Under the pieces are notes generated by a model that was given only the letters and a program-made list of their open reading frames with translations, did not search any database and was not told the origin of the DNA. Positions 1 to 10,059 of a stretch of 64,000 nucleotides of DNA are shown here, piece after piece. The stretch covers positions 176,627,502 to 176,691,501 of the forward strand of contig NC_080541.1 in assembly GCF_028640845.1 (NCBI RefSeq), written 5' to 3'. This stretch comes from Ahaetulla prasina. Its lineage: Eukaryota; Chordata; Lepidosauria; Squamata; Colubridae. A program made the position numbers and the translations under genes. The stretch's first letter is position 1. Each line of letters starts with the position of its first letter.

Positions 1-199
1 AATGTGGTAGAATTGCTGACCCAGTACCTGGTGATTATCAGGGTCTGCATGGGAAGGAACAGACTTAAACAGAGTGGCTTCAGGTTTATGAGCCTACATC
101 TCTTTATCTCTGAACAGGATTATAGTTCCCATTCATAAATTGTCCACAATTTGTGAGTTCCTATAGACTCACAGCTCCTGCTTAAAAATCAGATGGTAG

Positions 200-670
200 A
201 TATGACTAGGAGGGCTTTTGCACATTTCCATCTGGTCCATCATTTGTAATAATTCTCATGGGGAATCCTTGCTCATGATCACTTCCCTGTTGGACTATTG
301 TAATGTGCTCTACGTGGCTTCTGAAGAAGACCTGGAAGTTACAGCTGGATACAGAATGTGGGAGGTCAGGGAATGGTCAAAATGCTCCAATATATTTGCG
401 TAACTCTTCTGCTTTGGAAGTTCCACTGATTACCAATGGGCTTCTGGGTACAATTTAAGGTGCTAGTTATCATCTTTAAGACCATATCTACCTCTGAACC
501 TGGTTATTTGAGAGACTGCATCCTGTGGCATTTATTTACCCAACCAACCAGGTTTTATGGGTTTAACTATCTCCAGTTCCTGTCTCTCTATCATCTGACA
601 AGGCCTCAGAAGTGGGCTGTTTCCATCATTGCTCTCTTTCTCTGAAAGTCCCTTCCAATGGTTGATTCAT
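200..670 (+). mobile_element. Old L2/CR1-like LINE fragment (reverse transcriptase C-terminal region)
   Basis: Broken frames read like the thumb/C-terminal part of an L2/CR1 reverse transcriptase: SLLDYCNVLYV near 280-320, then WVQFKVLVIIFKT and GYLRD near 440-520, the same order as in the better copies at 21.5 and 44.7 kb. Frameshifts and stops show it is dead and old. It lies in the DMAP1 intron antisense to the gene. Confidence 0.7.
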
Positions 671-688
671 TCCTCCTGTACTTTAAAA

Positions 689-950
689 GGGGCCGGGATA
701 GCTCAGGCTGTTAAGAAGCCTGTTATTAGAACACAGTAGCCTGCAATTACTGCAGGTTCAAGCCCGGCCCAAGGTTGACTCAGCCTTCCATCCTTTATAA
801 GGTAGGTAAAATGAGGACCCAGATTGTTGGGGGGGCAATAAGTTGACTTTGTAAAAATATACAAATAGAATGAGACTATTGCCTTATACACTGTAAGCCG
901 CCCTGAGTCTTCGGAGAAGGGCGGGATATAAAATGTAAACAAATAAACAA
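689..950 (+). mobile_element. tRNA-derived squamate SINE with LINE-like 3' end
   Basis: It starts with a tRNA-like head (A box near AGCTCAGGCTG; B box GGTTCAAGC at 755-763), then a body with AAGGTTGACTCAGCCTTCCA, and ends in GCCGCCCTGAGTCTTCGGAG followed by an A-rich tail. The end motif is shared with the LINE 3' ends at 20.9, 45.2 and 51.8 kb, which suggests shared retrotransposition machinery. Other copies are at 14131 and 37191. Confidence 0.85.
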
Positions 951-989
951 AAAAGATTAGTAAGAATTTCCATTCTTACTAATCTTTTT
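950..989. repeat. Perfect 18-bp inverted repeat with 4-base loop
   Basis: AAAAAGATTAGTAAGAAT (950-967) and its exact reverse complement (972-989) flank TTCC. It sits directly at the A-rich tail of the preceding SINE. On the plus strand it resembles a strong hairpin followed by T-rich sequence, but no function is implied. Confidence 0.8.
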
Positions 990-1011
990 AAAGTACATCC
1001 ATCATCTAGCT

Positions 1012-1140
1012 CAGGGGTGCCAAACTTGCAGCCCGCGGGCCAGATGCATCACATGCTGACCCTGCCCCGCCCGGTTTAGTGAAGGGGGAAAAGTCCTGAT
1101 ACATCATGTGACGCCACCATGACGCCGCGACTTTGAACTT
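1012..1140. mobile_element. Short non-autonomous hAT-like element, degraded right end
   Basis: The left end CAGGGGTGCCAAACTTGCAG and right end GCGACTTTGAACTT resemble the ends of squamate hAT MITEs with a GGGGTGTCAAACTCG-type terminus. It is GC- and CpG-rich. The flanking duplication is only approximate (ATCTAGCT against TCATTAGCT), so the exact right border is uncertain. Confidence 0.5.
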
Positions 1141-1964
1141 ATCATTAGCTATTAAAAGAGCCTTAAAGAAACCATACTTTCTCTTCGTTTACACAGTAGA
1201 CATTCACATTTGCAGTATTCATTATTACCTCTTAATATTCCACTAACCCAAATACTTACTTCCTTGAGACCTCTAGCAGTATTTCCTGCTAATGTTAAGA
1301 ATGATGTTAATCTGTTTGAACATTTTCTGGCCAGTGTGCCACAAATGCAACTAAAGCACAGTTTTAACCAAAGCGCACTCCTACCATTCTATGCAAACTA
1401 GGATATCTAATCCAAAGATTGTTTTGCAAGTTAACATGTATTGGCCACATTCCACCACCCACAGGTTCACATACTTAGGATGCTTTAGACTTTGGATTTT
1501 TTCCTATGGAACATTTAAAGGTCTAGGAAGCCTTTCAAGTTGCAGATCTTGCAGCACTATATACCATGGTTCAATGACCCATCGCCTTCCCAAAGTTCTC
1601 TTATCTATATTCTTGATCATAATATACACATTTGATGTCCTTATACCAGATCAATCAACTGTTGTCTCATGCCTAAATCTCTTAACAAAAATATATTTCC
1701 AAAATAAAATAAGGTGGCAGTGTTTAATAACAGCATAATTATGCAAATGTTCACCTTTTAATGAGAAAATTATCCAAAATTAAAAAGTAGATTCTCATTA
1801 AGTAGCACACTATTCAATAACCTATTTCAGGTCTTCTCAAACAAACACTGAGTAGCATTTTTAAACAAAGTATGTTCATATTCACATAACCGTTACTGAT
1901 CTTCAAACAATGGAAGTGTATTATATAATGTTACTAATTATTATCAAGCGGAATCATGTTAATG

Positions 1965-2150
1965 CAGTGATTCCCAAAGTGTGAGCCGCGGCTCCCCAGG
2001 GAGCCGCGCTATCGTCATGGGGGCGCCGCGGAATATCTGCGCCCGCTGGGTCTGGCGCTGATGCGCCATTTCTGGGGCGTCTGGTGCGCATGCGCAGTTG
2101 CAGGTCGGATTTCCGGGGGAGCCGCGGGCGAAAAAGATTGGGAACCTCTG
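1965..2150. mobile_element. 186-bp non-autonomous hAT element with perfect 8-bp target duplication
   Basis: The left terminus is CAGTGATTCCCAA and the right terminus TTGGGAACCTCTG. TGTTAATG occurs on both sides (1957-1964 and 2151-2158), the 8-bp duplication typical of hAT transposition. The interior is very GC-rich with many CpGs. It lies 73 bp downstream of the donor of the last DMAP1 exon in the window. Confidence 0.9.
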
Positions 2151-2223
2151 TGTTAATGATTTCAAAGGATAATCGAACTAACAACCACTGGCCATTGCTA
2201 CTGCTCTGGCACTAATTCATTAC

Positions 2224-2391
2224 CTGTTCTGGTGTTCGGTTGTACAGCCTTTCTAATTGTTCCTTCCGGCGCCTCTCATGGCCAGCATCAAAGACAGGAA
2301 TTTTCAGGTCTGTACCTGGAGCTGCACGAATATTGGCTAACTTTGCACAGATATGATAATAACGCTCCTTCAGGTCTTCTACTGACCGTTT
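2224..2391 (-). CDS. DMAP1: DMAP1 fifth coding exon (last one inside the window)
   Basis: 168 nt, 56 codons from KRSVEDLKERYYHICAKLAN to QLERLYNRTPEQ. It holds the end of the SANT-like fold (ERYYHICAKL) and the start of the charged, probably coiled region (GHERRRKEQLERLY). The acceptor is ACTTAG and the donor GTAATG, phase 0. In human the protein continues VAEEEYLLQEL; no match to that is seen between 1 and 2223, so the next exon must lie outside. Confidence 0.95.
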
Positions 2392-5300
2392 CTAAGTTCA
2401 GAACAAGGGTTAAAAATAGAAATGATTAAGAGATTAGGGATAAAGGAACATATATATTTGTTATATGACTACAACTAGCACTGATACATTATGAGAATAA
2501 GATTTACTGGTACAGGTTTGTAGTATAAAGTTACATATGATTCTTATGTAGAATGTGAATATCATTAATTTAATGGTGAAAAGAAGAGGCAGTACATATT
2601 CTTTCCAATGTTCAATGTTATTAAAAATGTACCCTTACAAACATCTTTATCATTTAGCATTTGTTCTTGAAAACCTACAACAAGGACAATTCAAGGAATC
2701 AGAAACAAGAATATGAATCTGCTGAGGCTTCCATATTTGATTAAACAATCATTCTCCAAAATTATCTAATCAGGGCAATTCTTGTTGATGCATCACATTA
2801 TCTAATATTCTCCATGAGTTAAGATGGGCCTAATTGTGAAGTACCCTAAGGTGTTTGTGTAAATTAGAGAACATCTTTTCTGCAGTTTATGGACTGGGTT
2901 TACAGCACATGCTAACGTTTGATAGTTTCATATTTCACAACAGTTGTTTTTTGTTTTTGCCTGAAAACAAAGAAACAAAAAAACATTCAAATCTCATATG
3001 AGCCCTTATACCATGCTAATTCCAAAGTTAATGTTAAAATTTGGATTATAGTTGGGCATAATTTGGGGTGCCAAAACTCATTAACAGGAATATGAATAAG
3101 TTCTGATTTGATGTTCAATATTTACTCTTCCATAGGATGACAATTGGTCAAATAACGGATTCTTAAAATTTTAAGTCACTTGGCACATTGTACTAAAACA
3201 GCATTTATATAAAAAGTATTAGTCAACAGAACCCTTTTCATGACATCCTCCTTACCTATAAATCCTACTCATAAGGAGGAGCTGTAGTCATGCATGTGTT
3301 AACTTCATATTTTTCTTGTCGTTAAATCTAGAGACCGATTACACATCGACACTGTCTAAAGTGTCTTTGTAAAACTAAAACTCTCTTGGGTATACAGTCA
3401 TCCCAGATAAATGACAATGAGAACAGTAAGATAAAAGAAGTGGAGCTAACAAATTCATCCTGTTTCATCTTTTTACAAGCAGCTCTTACATGTTACAATG
3501 ACTGAATGAGATTAGAGGCTTACTTTGAACTGCTGGTGATCATAGCGGTCATGAATGACCACAAAACGGAGGTCAAAACGTCGTGATAAGTCAAATAGGT
3601 GGTCTGTTTCGGCTTTTGTCCAAGCATCATCATGAAGGTACATTTGATACTCTTGCTCTGAATAGACTGGAACTTGTACTGTCTATCCAAAAAGAGAAAA
3701 GACTGTTCACACAATAGGTTCTTCTTAATCTTGCACATAATAGTTCCATCAAGCAGGGGACATATTGAGGCATGTAACAGAAATTCATGATACAAATCCA
3801 ATTCTTCCAAAAACAAAAGTTCCTCAAAATACCCTTGTTACACCATTTTTATAGTTGCTAAATTCAGTCATCATTTTGACTGAACTTGAACAAGCTGGAT
3901 AAGCAATGCCTCAGATTCAAAGACAAAAAGATGATATGGAGCATCCGCGGGAACAAATGTACACAGAAGCCATGTAAATTACAGCAGTAGATCACTAAAA
4001 ATTGATGTGGGAGTTAGCACTAGACATTGCAAGTAAAAGAGTATTGGGAACAAATTTTTAAAGATTTTTATGCAATTCTATTAAGCACACCAATCTTAAA
4101 GGTAAAGGTTCCCCTTGCACATATGTGCTAGTCGTTCCCGACTCTAGGAGGCAGTGTTCATCTCTGTTTCAAAGCCAAAGAGCCAGTGCTGTCTGAAGAC
4201 ATCTCCATGGTCATGTGACCGGCATGACTAAATGCCAAAGGCGCACGGAATGCTGTTATCTTCCCACCAAAGGTGGTCTCTATTTTTTTACTTGCATTTT
4301 TACGTATTTTTGAATTGCTAGGTTGACAGAAGCTGGAACAAGTAACAGGAGCTCACCCTGTTATGCGGCACTAGGGATTTGAACCGCTGAACTGCTGACC
4401 TTTCAATCGACAACTCAGAGTCTTAGCCACTGAGCCACCGTGTCCCTCTCACCAATCTTACATATACAATATAACTCTTATTAAGCCTCCATACTTTGTT
4501 GAATCTGGCAAAAGGGTAATCCTTGCCCTCTTCCGCCGCTCTTCTCCAGTGGTAGAACATCGCACCATCTTTTCTAGCAGGGTTTGTGAATGGCATCCAC
4601 TTCCAAGGTCTCACTTTCTTGGAACCAAGTTTTGCCTTCACGGTACGATAACCTTGTGTTGTGTCACTTGGTAAAAGGGGGGGTGCATCCCTGAAAGAAA
4701 AATACAAGGCCTAAACCAAACCAATTGTTAGCATAAGGTTCAATGTATTGCCCAATCCATATTTTTGGAAAAAGAATTAAAAACAGCCTGAAGACAAGAC
4801 AGCCATGCAGACCTTCACGTTATTTTATATAACCTGTACAAAACTGTAGTTAGGTGAACTGGGAAGTAATTTATGATTGAGTCCTGAAGGTGTTATTTTA
4901 TGTAAAGACCAATCAAAGGAGTTTAGATGAATATTTTTATCTGAATAGTCTTGATGATTTCTCTCATATAGTTGACATTTATCTGTGTTATAAGAAAATA
5001 AGATATGACATAAGAAAACAAAAATGGGGAGGATAAAGATGTGGAAAAAAAACAGCTATACTGACAATGCTATGGAATGAGTTTAAAAGTTACCTGATTA
5101 TATTATTTGTTTTTATTATACCCTAACAATTCATTCCCATTTTATTTTAAATATTTATATTATGATGCTATGGTTTTTGTTTTGCCTTTGAGTCAGTTTT
5201 GAATCCTGATAAATGTCTGGACAGATTCCTGAGGTTTGCTTGGTAGGATTTTCAGAAGTAATTTGCCACTGCCTTCTTCCTAGGGCTGAGAGAGAGAAAG

Positions 5301-7957
5301 AGAGTTTGTCTAACGTCACCCAGTTACCTAAAGATGGCCTAGAACTCTTAATCTTCTGTTTCTTGCCTGGTGCTTTTAATCACTATATCAAGCTGACTCA
5401 CTGTAACAGCTTAGCAGAGTCCAATTTCATAGTATATAAATTAGGATAAGCAAGCCCAATATACTATTTACTTCCTTCTGAAGTAGAAAGTGGTACACCT
5501 CACGTTTCTTCTTCAGGGATATCTTCTTGATTAGAACAAATTATGTTTAAAATATCTATAAATGTTTTTGAGAGATCAGTTCTTGCAAAATTACAATAGC
5601 TTACCATTCTTGGAAATCATGTCCTTTTTCATAAAATAAAAAAGCGTAATATTTAGGTGATTTGCTCTTGACTAAAATCAAGTATTGAATAGTTAGTTAT
5701 ATTATCCATGAGGCCAATATAATCAATATTAAAATATAATGTTGTTCAGCATTATTTTCGTAAGAGCCTTGCTCTTAGAAAACTTAAATGCCAAAAAAAT
5801 AAAAACAAGATTTACATTTTTACAAATAAACTATCACTTTGCATGCATATATTTCAATTATTCTTCCTAGAGGACATGTATATCAGAAACAAACTCCAAA
5901 TTTTCTTGGTCACATCAAATGAGTTTAGAACTGTTGGTTATGGAGACATATATACTAAAGCCTTACTTTTTATTATAATATGTAAGAATTGTATTTTTTA
6001 CTTTTTAGTCAATTGCTATTTTTTCTAATTAATAAATATATGTATGTATCTTTCTTAAGATGATTAGTTTGGAAAAAAATAACTGATTTTTTTTAAAAAT
6101 AACTGATTTTACATTTTAAAAATACCTCCCAAATTACAGTTTCATCAGGCAAATAAGTTATACATTTAATTAAGTAAATTCAGAAATTATTGTAAATAAT
6201 ATATTAGATATGTTTCAAATTTCATGCATGCCTTGAGGATTTCATGTTACATATGAATTTCTCCCTGAATCTAGTTCAAAAAGACACAGCTGTTCCCCAC
6301 CAAGCCCCAGTCTCTTCAAAAGTTGTTGTTGAATTGTAACATTTAATGTAACAGAAAGAAAAGAAAGTTAAATGTAAAGGGAGCAGTCCTAACAGTTAAT
6401 CATCTCGTACGTGCATGGGTAGAAAGATGACTGAGTGTATACTTAGGTAGAGAAAATGTATAGCAAAACATGTACTTTTTATCAGAATACAACAGTGCAT
6501 AGACCTCTCGGTGCATTCCTTCCGGTCTCTTAAATGTTAGGGTTTCTGATGATTTCTTGGATTTTTTCTGAAATAAAAAAATATTTATTTAAATCCTTTG
6601 TGGAGCATTAATGTCAATTACTAGAAGCAGGTTTGGCTATTCTGCCTTTTGAGTTCTTACAATATTACATCTGTTTTCTTCTTATGCCTTTAATATTCTT
6701 AAATAATGTTCTGATATTCTAAGTTCTCAAAGCCTGTATTTCCCATTTCATTTTTATTATTAAAAAGTAGAATACAAGGATGCGGGGAGTTAGTGTAAAT
6801 TCTAGATGCAGCTAGCTGACGAACAAATAAACAGACAAATCAAATTCCTTCTCATTCTAATATTATTACCGTTTCCTTTCAGTGATTCTGGGCAGCATAC
6901 AACAATCCAATAAAACAATAAATTGCCCAATAAGATAAGCAAAGCTACAAAGACAAAATAGGAGATAAATATATAAACGATACACTGGGAAGTGTATATA
7001 ACTACACAAGTGTTCTAAAATTATGATGTGAAAAAAATGCAGAGTTTATGAAAAAAGCAGTATAAAATCTTTAATCCAGACTGATAAATCAATCAGAGAC
7101 CAATACATGAGGACATTAGAATTGAAAGGCTAAAACTGTGTCAATTTTTATAAAAACACCAAAACAAAAATTGCATTTCATTTTTATATTATCTTTTAGC
7201 ACCTGTCAAGAATGGAAGTACCAAGATTCCTCCAAGAGAATATCATGCTGGCAAGATCTTGAATAACAATGTAGTACTACATGTTTAAAGAAAAATTCTG
7301 CTTTCTTGTGCTATTTCTACATATTTCTGTATATGTAGTCCTATAGCTCCTTTTTTTTTTTTTGCTAAGCCAGACAATTAAGAAAGTTTTGCCCCATTTT
7401 ACAACATTTCTTACCACAGTTTTTATGTGAATTACCATAGTTAATTATAGTAAGTGAATCTGCCTTCCACATTGACTTTGCTTGTCAGAAGGTCACAAAA
7501 GAGGATCACATGACCCGAGGACAGTGCAACTGTCATGAATATGAAACAGATGCTAAGCATCTGAAATCTGATTACGTAACCATGGGGATGCTCCATTTGT
7601 TGTTAAGTCTGAGAAATGATCATATGTCCCTTTTTTCAGTGTCTTTGTAACTTTAAACAGTCACTAAATGAATAGTAGTAAGTCAAGCACTACTACTATT
7701 TCATAGCTCACACTCTGCAATAAATACATCATGGAGACTATCATGCAAGTGTAGCCTGAAGTGTGTTTAAGAAGGACTCAATGGAAATAGAACAAAATCA
7801 ATAGTGAAATTTATCCTCTTGAATACTTATCTCAATCAACCATCCCCATCTGTACCTTATCAGAATTGATGATGTCTTTCTTATTAATAGTTCCTATGTT
7901 TTCAGATTCTGGACCGCCCAGTTCAAGTATATCCCGGACATCTGCTCCTGTAGCCAT
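2224..7957 (-). CDS. DMAP1: DMAP1, DNA methyltransferase 1-associated protein 1 (5' half, five coding exons, incomplete at window start)
   Basis: Joined minus-strand exons 7957-7856, 6567-6476, 4690-4495, 3682-3524 and 2391-2224 give one open frame of about 239 residues. Human DMAP1 is about 467 residues, so the C-terminal half lies left of position 1. All five donors are GT and all acceptors AG; phases run 0, 2, 0, 0, 0. Recognised stretches include MATGADVRDILELGG at the N-terminus, WKWMPFTNPARKDGAMF in the middle and DDAWTKAETDHLFDLSRRFD in the SANT/Myb-like region (about residues 130-200). From family knowledge, DMAP1 is a nuclear subunit of NuA4/TIP60 and SRCAP, acting in H4/H2A acetylation and H2A.Z deposition, and it binds DNMT1; yeast Swc4/Eaf2 is the homologue. 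No frameshift or stop is seen, so it looks like a functional gene. The CpG-rich block near 10.3 kb is its likely promoter. Confidence 0.97.
2400..3520. other. DMAP1 intron, no recognised feature
   Basis: AT-rich intron between the fourth and fifth coding exons. I see no repeat family I recognise and no exon on either strand. Confidence 0.6.
3524..3682 (-). CDS. DMAP1: DMAP1 fourth coding exon (SANT/Myb-like region)
   Basis: 159 nt, 53 codons from TVQVPVYSEQEYQMYLHDD to HDRYDHQQFK. It carries most of the DMAP1 SANT-like domain; W151 of DDAWTKAETD and the later FDLRFVVIHDRY are the core helices in this family, which in SANT modules bind histone tails or partner subunits. The acceptor is GGATAG after TTCTCTTTTT and the donor is GTAAGC. 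Both edges are phase 0. Confidence 0.96.
4099..4449 (-). mobile_element. Full-length Sauria SINE with 11-bp target duplication
   Basis: On the minus strand a tRNA-like head (GTGGCTCAGTGGCTAAGACT; B-box region GGTTCAAATCC near 4378-4388) leads to a 3' part ending GGAACCTTTACCTTT, which matches the Bov-B-type tail of Sauria SINEs. Exact direct repeats CACCAATCTTA occur at 4088-4098 and 4450-4460, as left by LINE-driven insertion. It lies in the DMAP1 intron in the same orientation as the gene. Confidence 0.92.
4495..4690 (-). CDS. DMAP1: DMAP1 third coding exon
   Basis: 196 nt: one base completes the split lysine, then 65 codons from DAPPLLPSDTTQGYR to DYPFARFNK. It contains the almost invariant KAKLGSKKVRPWKWMPFTN block. 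The acceptor CTTTCAG follows a pyrimidine tract and the donor is GTATGG. A run of seven C (coding strand) encodes the two prolines after DA and the start of the next leucine codon; a length error there would break the frame, but as written the frame is intact. A Sauria SINE sits only 35-45 bp downstream in the following intron. Confidence 0.96.
4700..6470. other. DMAP1 intron, mostly unrecognised AT-rich sequence
   Basis: No exon is seen. The only protein-like signal is a short plus-strand TVGYGDIY near 5928-5951, discussed as a finding. No repeat family was recognised. Confidence 0.5.
6476..6567 (-). CDS. DMAP1: DMAP1 second coding exon
   Basis: 92 nt encode KKSKKSSETLTFKRPEGMHR and then EVYALLYSDK plus two bases of a split lysine codon. 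The acceptor is ATTTCAG and the donor GTACAT; the exon ends in phase 2 and the next exon supplies the missing G. The lysine- and serine-rich start is the basic segment of DMAP1, followed by the REVYALLYSD motif that is strongly kept in the family. Confidence 0.95.
6881..6923 (-). repeat. LINE 3'-end fragment, identical to 8261-8303
   Basis: 43 bp starting AGTGATTCTGGGCAGCATAC are identical to 8261-8303. The motif resembles the 3' end of L2/CR1-like elements read on the opposite strand. Flanks differ on both sides. Confidence 0.75.
7325..7695. mobile_element. Diverged copy of the CAGGTAG...CTACCTG DNA-element family
   Basis: It shares the run AAGTGAATCTGCCTTCCACA, GACTTTGCTTGTCAGAAGG, GATCACATGACC and TAACTTTAAACAGTCACTAA in the same order as the better copy at 15858-16188. 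The ends are worn. It sits in the intron between the first two coding exons of DMAP1. Confidence 0.7.
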
Positions 7958-7966
7958 TCTGATTAT
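7856..7966 (-). CDS. DMAP1: DMAP1 first coding exon (start codon)
   Basis: The ATG is at 7957-7955 and the exon encodes 34 codons beginning MATGADVRDILELGGPES and ending NSDK. The context GATAATCAGAATGG gives only nine untranslated bases, preceded by an acceptor after a T-rich tract (TTTTAG). At least one upstream untranslated exon is therefore needed. The donor is GTACAG right after AAG (phase 0). This start is chosen because the protein N-terminus matches the known vertebrate DMAP1 start. The stretch after GGPE differs from the human sequence I recall, which suits a fast-changing linker. Confidence 0.95.
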
Positions 7967-8260
7967 CTAAAATTAGAAAAAGGAAAGATTGAAAGCAAAT
8001 AAACCTTATCTAGACACCCAGTGGCATGCAGACACCTCTGCAAAATTAACTGCTTCCTTTACCTTAGACTCTGCACCAAATTTTGTTAGGTACCCAAAAC
8101 ATCTATTTGAAGAGTACCAATCTTAACCCTCAATATATTTGCCATTCAAATAGTACATGGTAATTGGAATTTGGATCCTGAGAAAGTGTTTCATTTAAGA
8201 AAGTTTCCAGGCACTATTTTATTTACTAATCAAACTTATATGGCCTCCCATCTCACAGAA

Positions 8261-8480
8261 AGTGATTCTGGGCAGCATACAACAATCCAATAAAACAATA
8301 AATATAATAATGTAGTATCATTATAATTTTTAACAAACATTAAAACAGAATTAAACAAGACACTCATCCCCCAGGGGCCGCAGGCCTGCTGGCATAATCA
8401 GGTCATGAAGAATCTTTAAAAGTTCAGGAATGATGACACTGACCTCATCTCAAGGGGAGGGCGCCAGAGCAGAAAAGTTC
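8261..8480 (-). mobile_element. L2/CR1-like LINE 3' fragment
   Basis: It begins with the 43-bp segment repeated at 6881 and continues with CCCCCAGGGGCCGCAGGCCT and GCTGGCATAATCAGGTC, patterns I associate with the reverse strand of L2-like reverse transcriptase ends in reptiles. It lies in the DMAP1 leader intron. The family name is uncertain. Confidence 0.5.
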
Positions 8481-9835
8481 CCATAAGTGTGAACTACAGG
8501 CAAAATATAAAAAAATTCTTCCACAGGTAGAATCCTAAATCCTAACATCCTAATTTTGAATAATCCTCCATATACTAATTATTACCAAGTCCAGATATCC
8601 CCTTCTTTCTAACCTTATGGGGGGAAAAAACCACATCAAATCCTGACATTCTGAAACAGGGATAAAAATGGTCAAATGTGTTATACAGCCAAACAAAAAT
8701 TTAGACTTTTTGTTACAAATTCTGCATGTGTTGAATCTAATGAGAATTTTAGACTTAAAAGAGCTATTAAAAATAATGTTCAATCTACAGTGATATCTAT
8801 GCTTCACAAAATGTAATAAGCAAGTCTACACAATTGTTATATAATAACTTTATTATTAGTAGAAACCAAAACACTAATATCTGCAAGAATGACCAAAAGA
8901 ATTCATGAGGAAAAATTCTTATATTTCAACGCAAAAGACGGGTGTTTTTGGCTAGTTGAAATATTCTTAAATTAAGACAATAACATAATATTGCCTTAAT
9001 ATACAAATATAAGAATTCTTAATAAAGAATAAATATTAAGTCAACTAAAACGACCTAGTTGCATCCAAATTTTCAGTATTCAACATTAAAAAAAGAAAAT
9101 ATACGTCTGAAGCGGACAAAAGATTATTAATATTTAATTCTTGACTAGAAAAGTTACTTTTTCAAATTTCCCCACCATCATCAACTTTGCTGTGCTGAAC
9201 ATCTTCTAAGAGGAATAAAATGTTAATTTCTATTTTTATTTATAAAATGATAGTGAAATTTTTCATCTTACCGTTTGGAGTTACAGATGCAAATGAATCT
9301 TTCTGTACTGTCAAGACTGACATAAAGTGTACCTAAGAATGAATAAACTATTCAGTAAAGACATCCATATAAATATACTGCAACTCTAAGAATGACACCG
9401 TAGTAATATTCCAAAAGGAATTAATTCAGTTCAATGAGTGAACATCAATTGTTTTTAGATGTATTCACTGTCTTATAACCATAAGACTCAATGAACTCAG
9501 TGAAACTGAATTTTGAGTAAAGGGAAACAAGATAGTACTGCCAGTCTTACAGCTGGTGCATATAAAACACAATAGAATTCTTACACTTTATTTTCCTCGT
9601 TTTGATCTCTTTTCTTTAAACTCATGTATTACTTTTGACTTTTTTTTTATTTTTTTAAAAATAAACTTGCTAATCTTCGGGGGGGGGGGAGCTAAGTGGA
9701 ATTATAAAAGACAATTTAAAAAGCACAGCATGGGATCAACTATAATATTGTTTTTATTAGAAATAATACATTGCTTTAAAACTGTATCTCCCTGTCAGCT
9801 TGTCAGTGAATACGAAATAACAGTGTAGGAGACTA
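8480..9835. other. Unrecognised AT-rich sequence of the presumed DMAP1 leader intron
   Basis: No exon or known repeat was recognised, apart from simple A/T runs and a short G run near 9680. Confidence 0.5.
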
Positions 9836-9838
9836 CCT

Positions 9839-9985
9839 TTTCTTGATGAACGTATCTTTTCTTTTCTCTTTTCTTTTATGTACACTGAGAGCGTATGCAC
9901 CAAGACAAATTCCTTGTGTGTTCAATCAAACGTGGGTTCAATCACAAAATCCTATTCTATTCTTTCTGTTCTATTTACCATACAC
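9839..9985 (+). mobile_element. Snake CR1-L3-type LINE 3' tail, short copy
   Basis: TTGATGAACGTATCTTTTCT, TATGTACACTGAGAGC and GCACCAAGACAAATTCCTTG follow the same order as at 14895-14985 and end in a short, broken ATTCT tract. Only the last part of the 3' region is present. Confidence 0.75.
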
Positions 9986-10059
9986 TCTGATTTAACAATC
10001 TTAAGGACAAGATGCTGATCCTGCAGACATCAAAGAAAGACTTCAAAGAAAAGGAACCA

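Noticed and set aside
689..950. True tRNA genes at SINE heads (also 4380-4449, 14131, 25612, 37450)
   Set aside because: A/B boxes are tRNA-like but no cloverleaf fits, and each is followed by a SINE body.
1391..1738. 115-codon frame in the DMAP1 intron
   Set aside because: No resemblance to known proteins or to the missing DMAP1 exons.
1..2223. Search for the next DMAP1 exon (expected to begin VAEEEYLL)
   Set aside because: No minus-strand match seen; the next exon must lie beyond the window edge.
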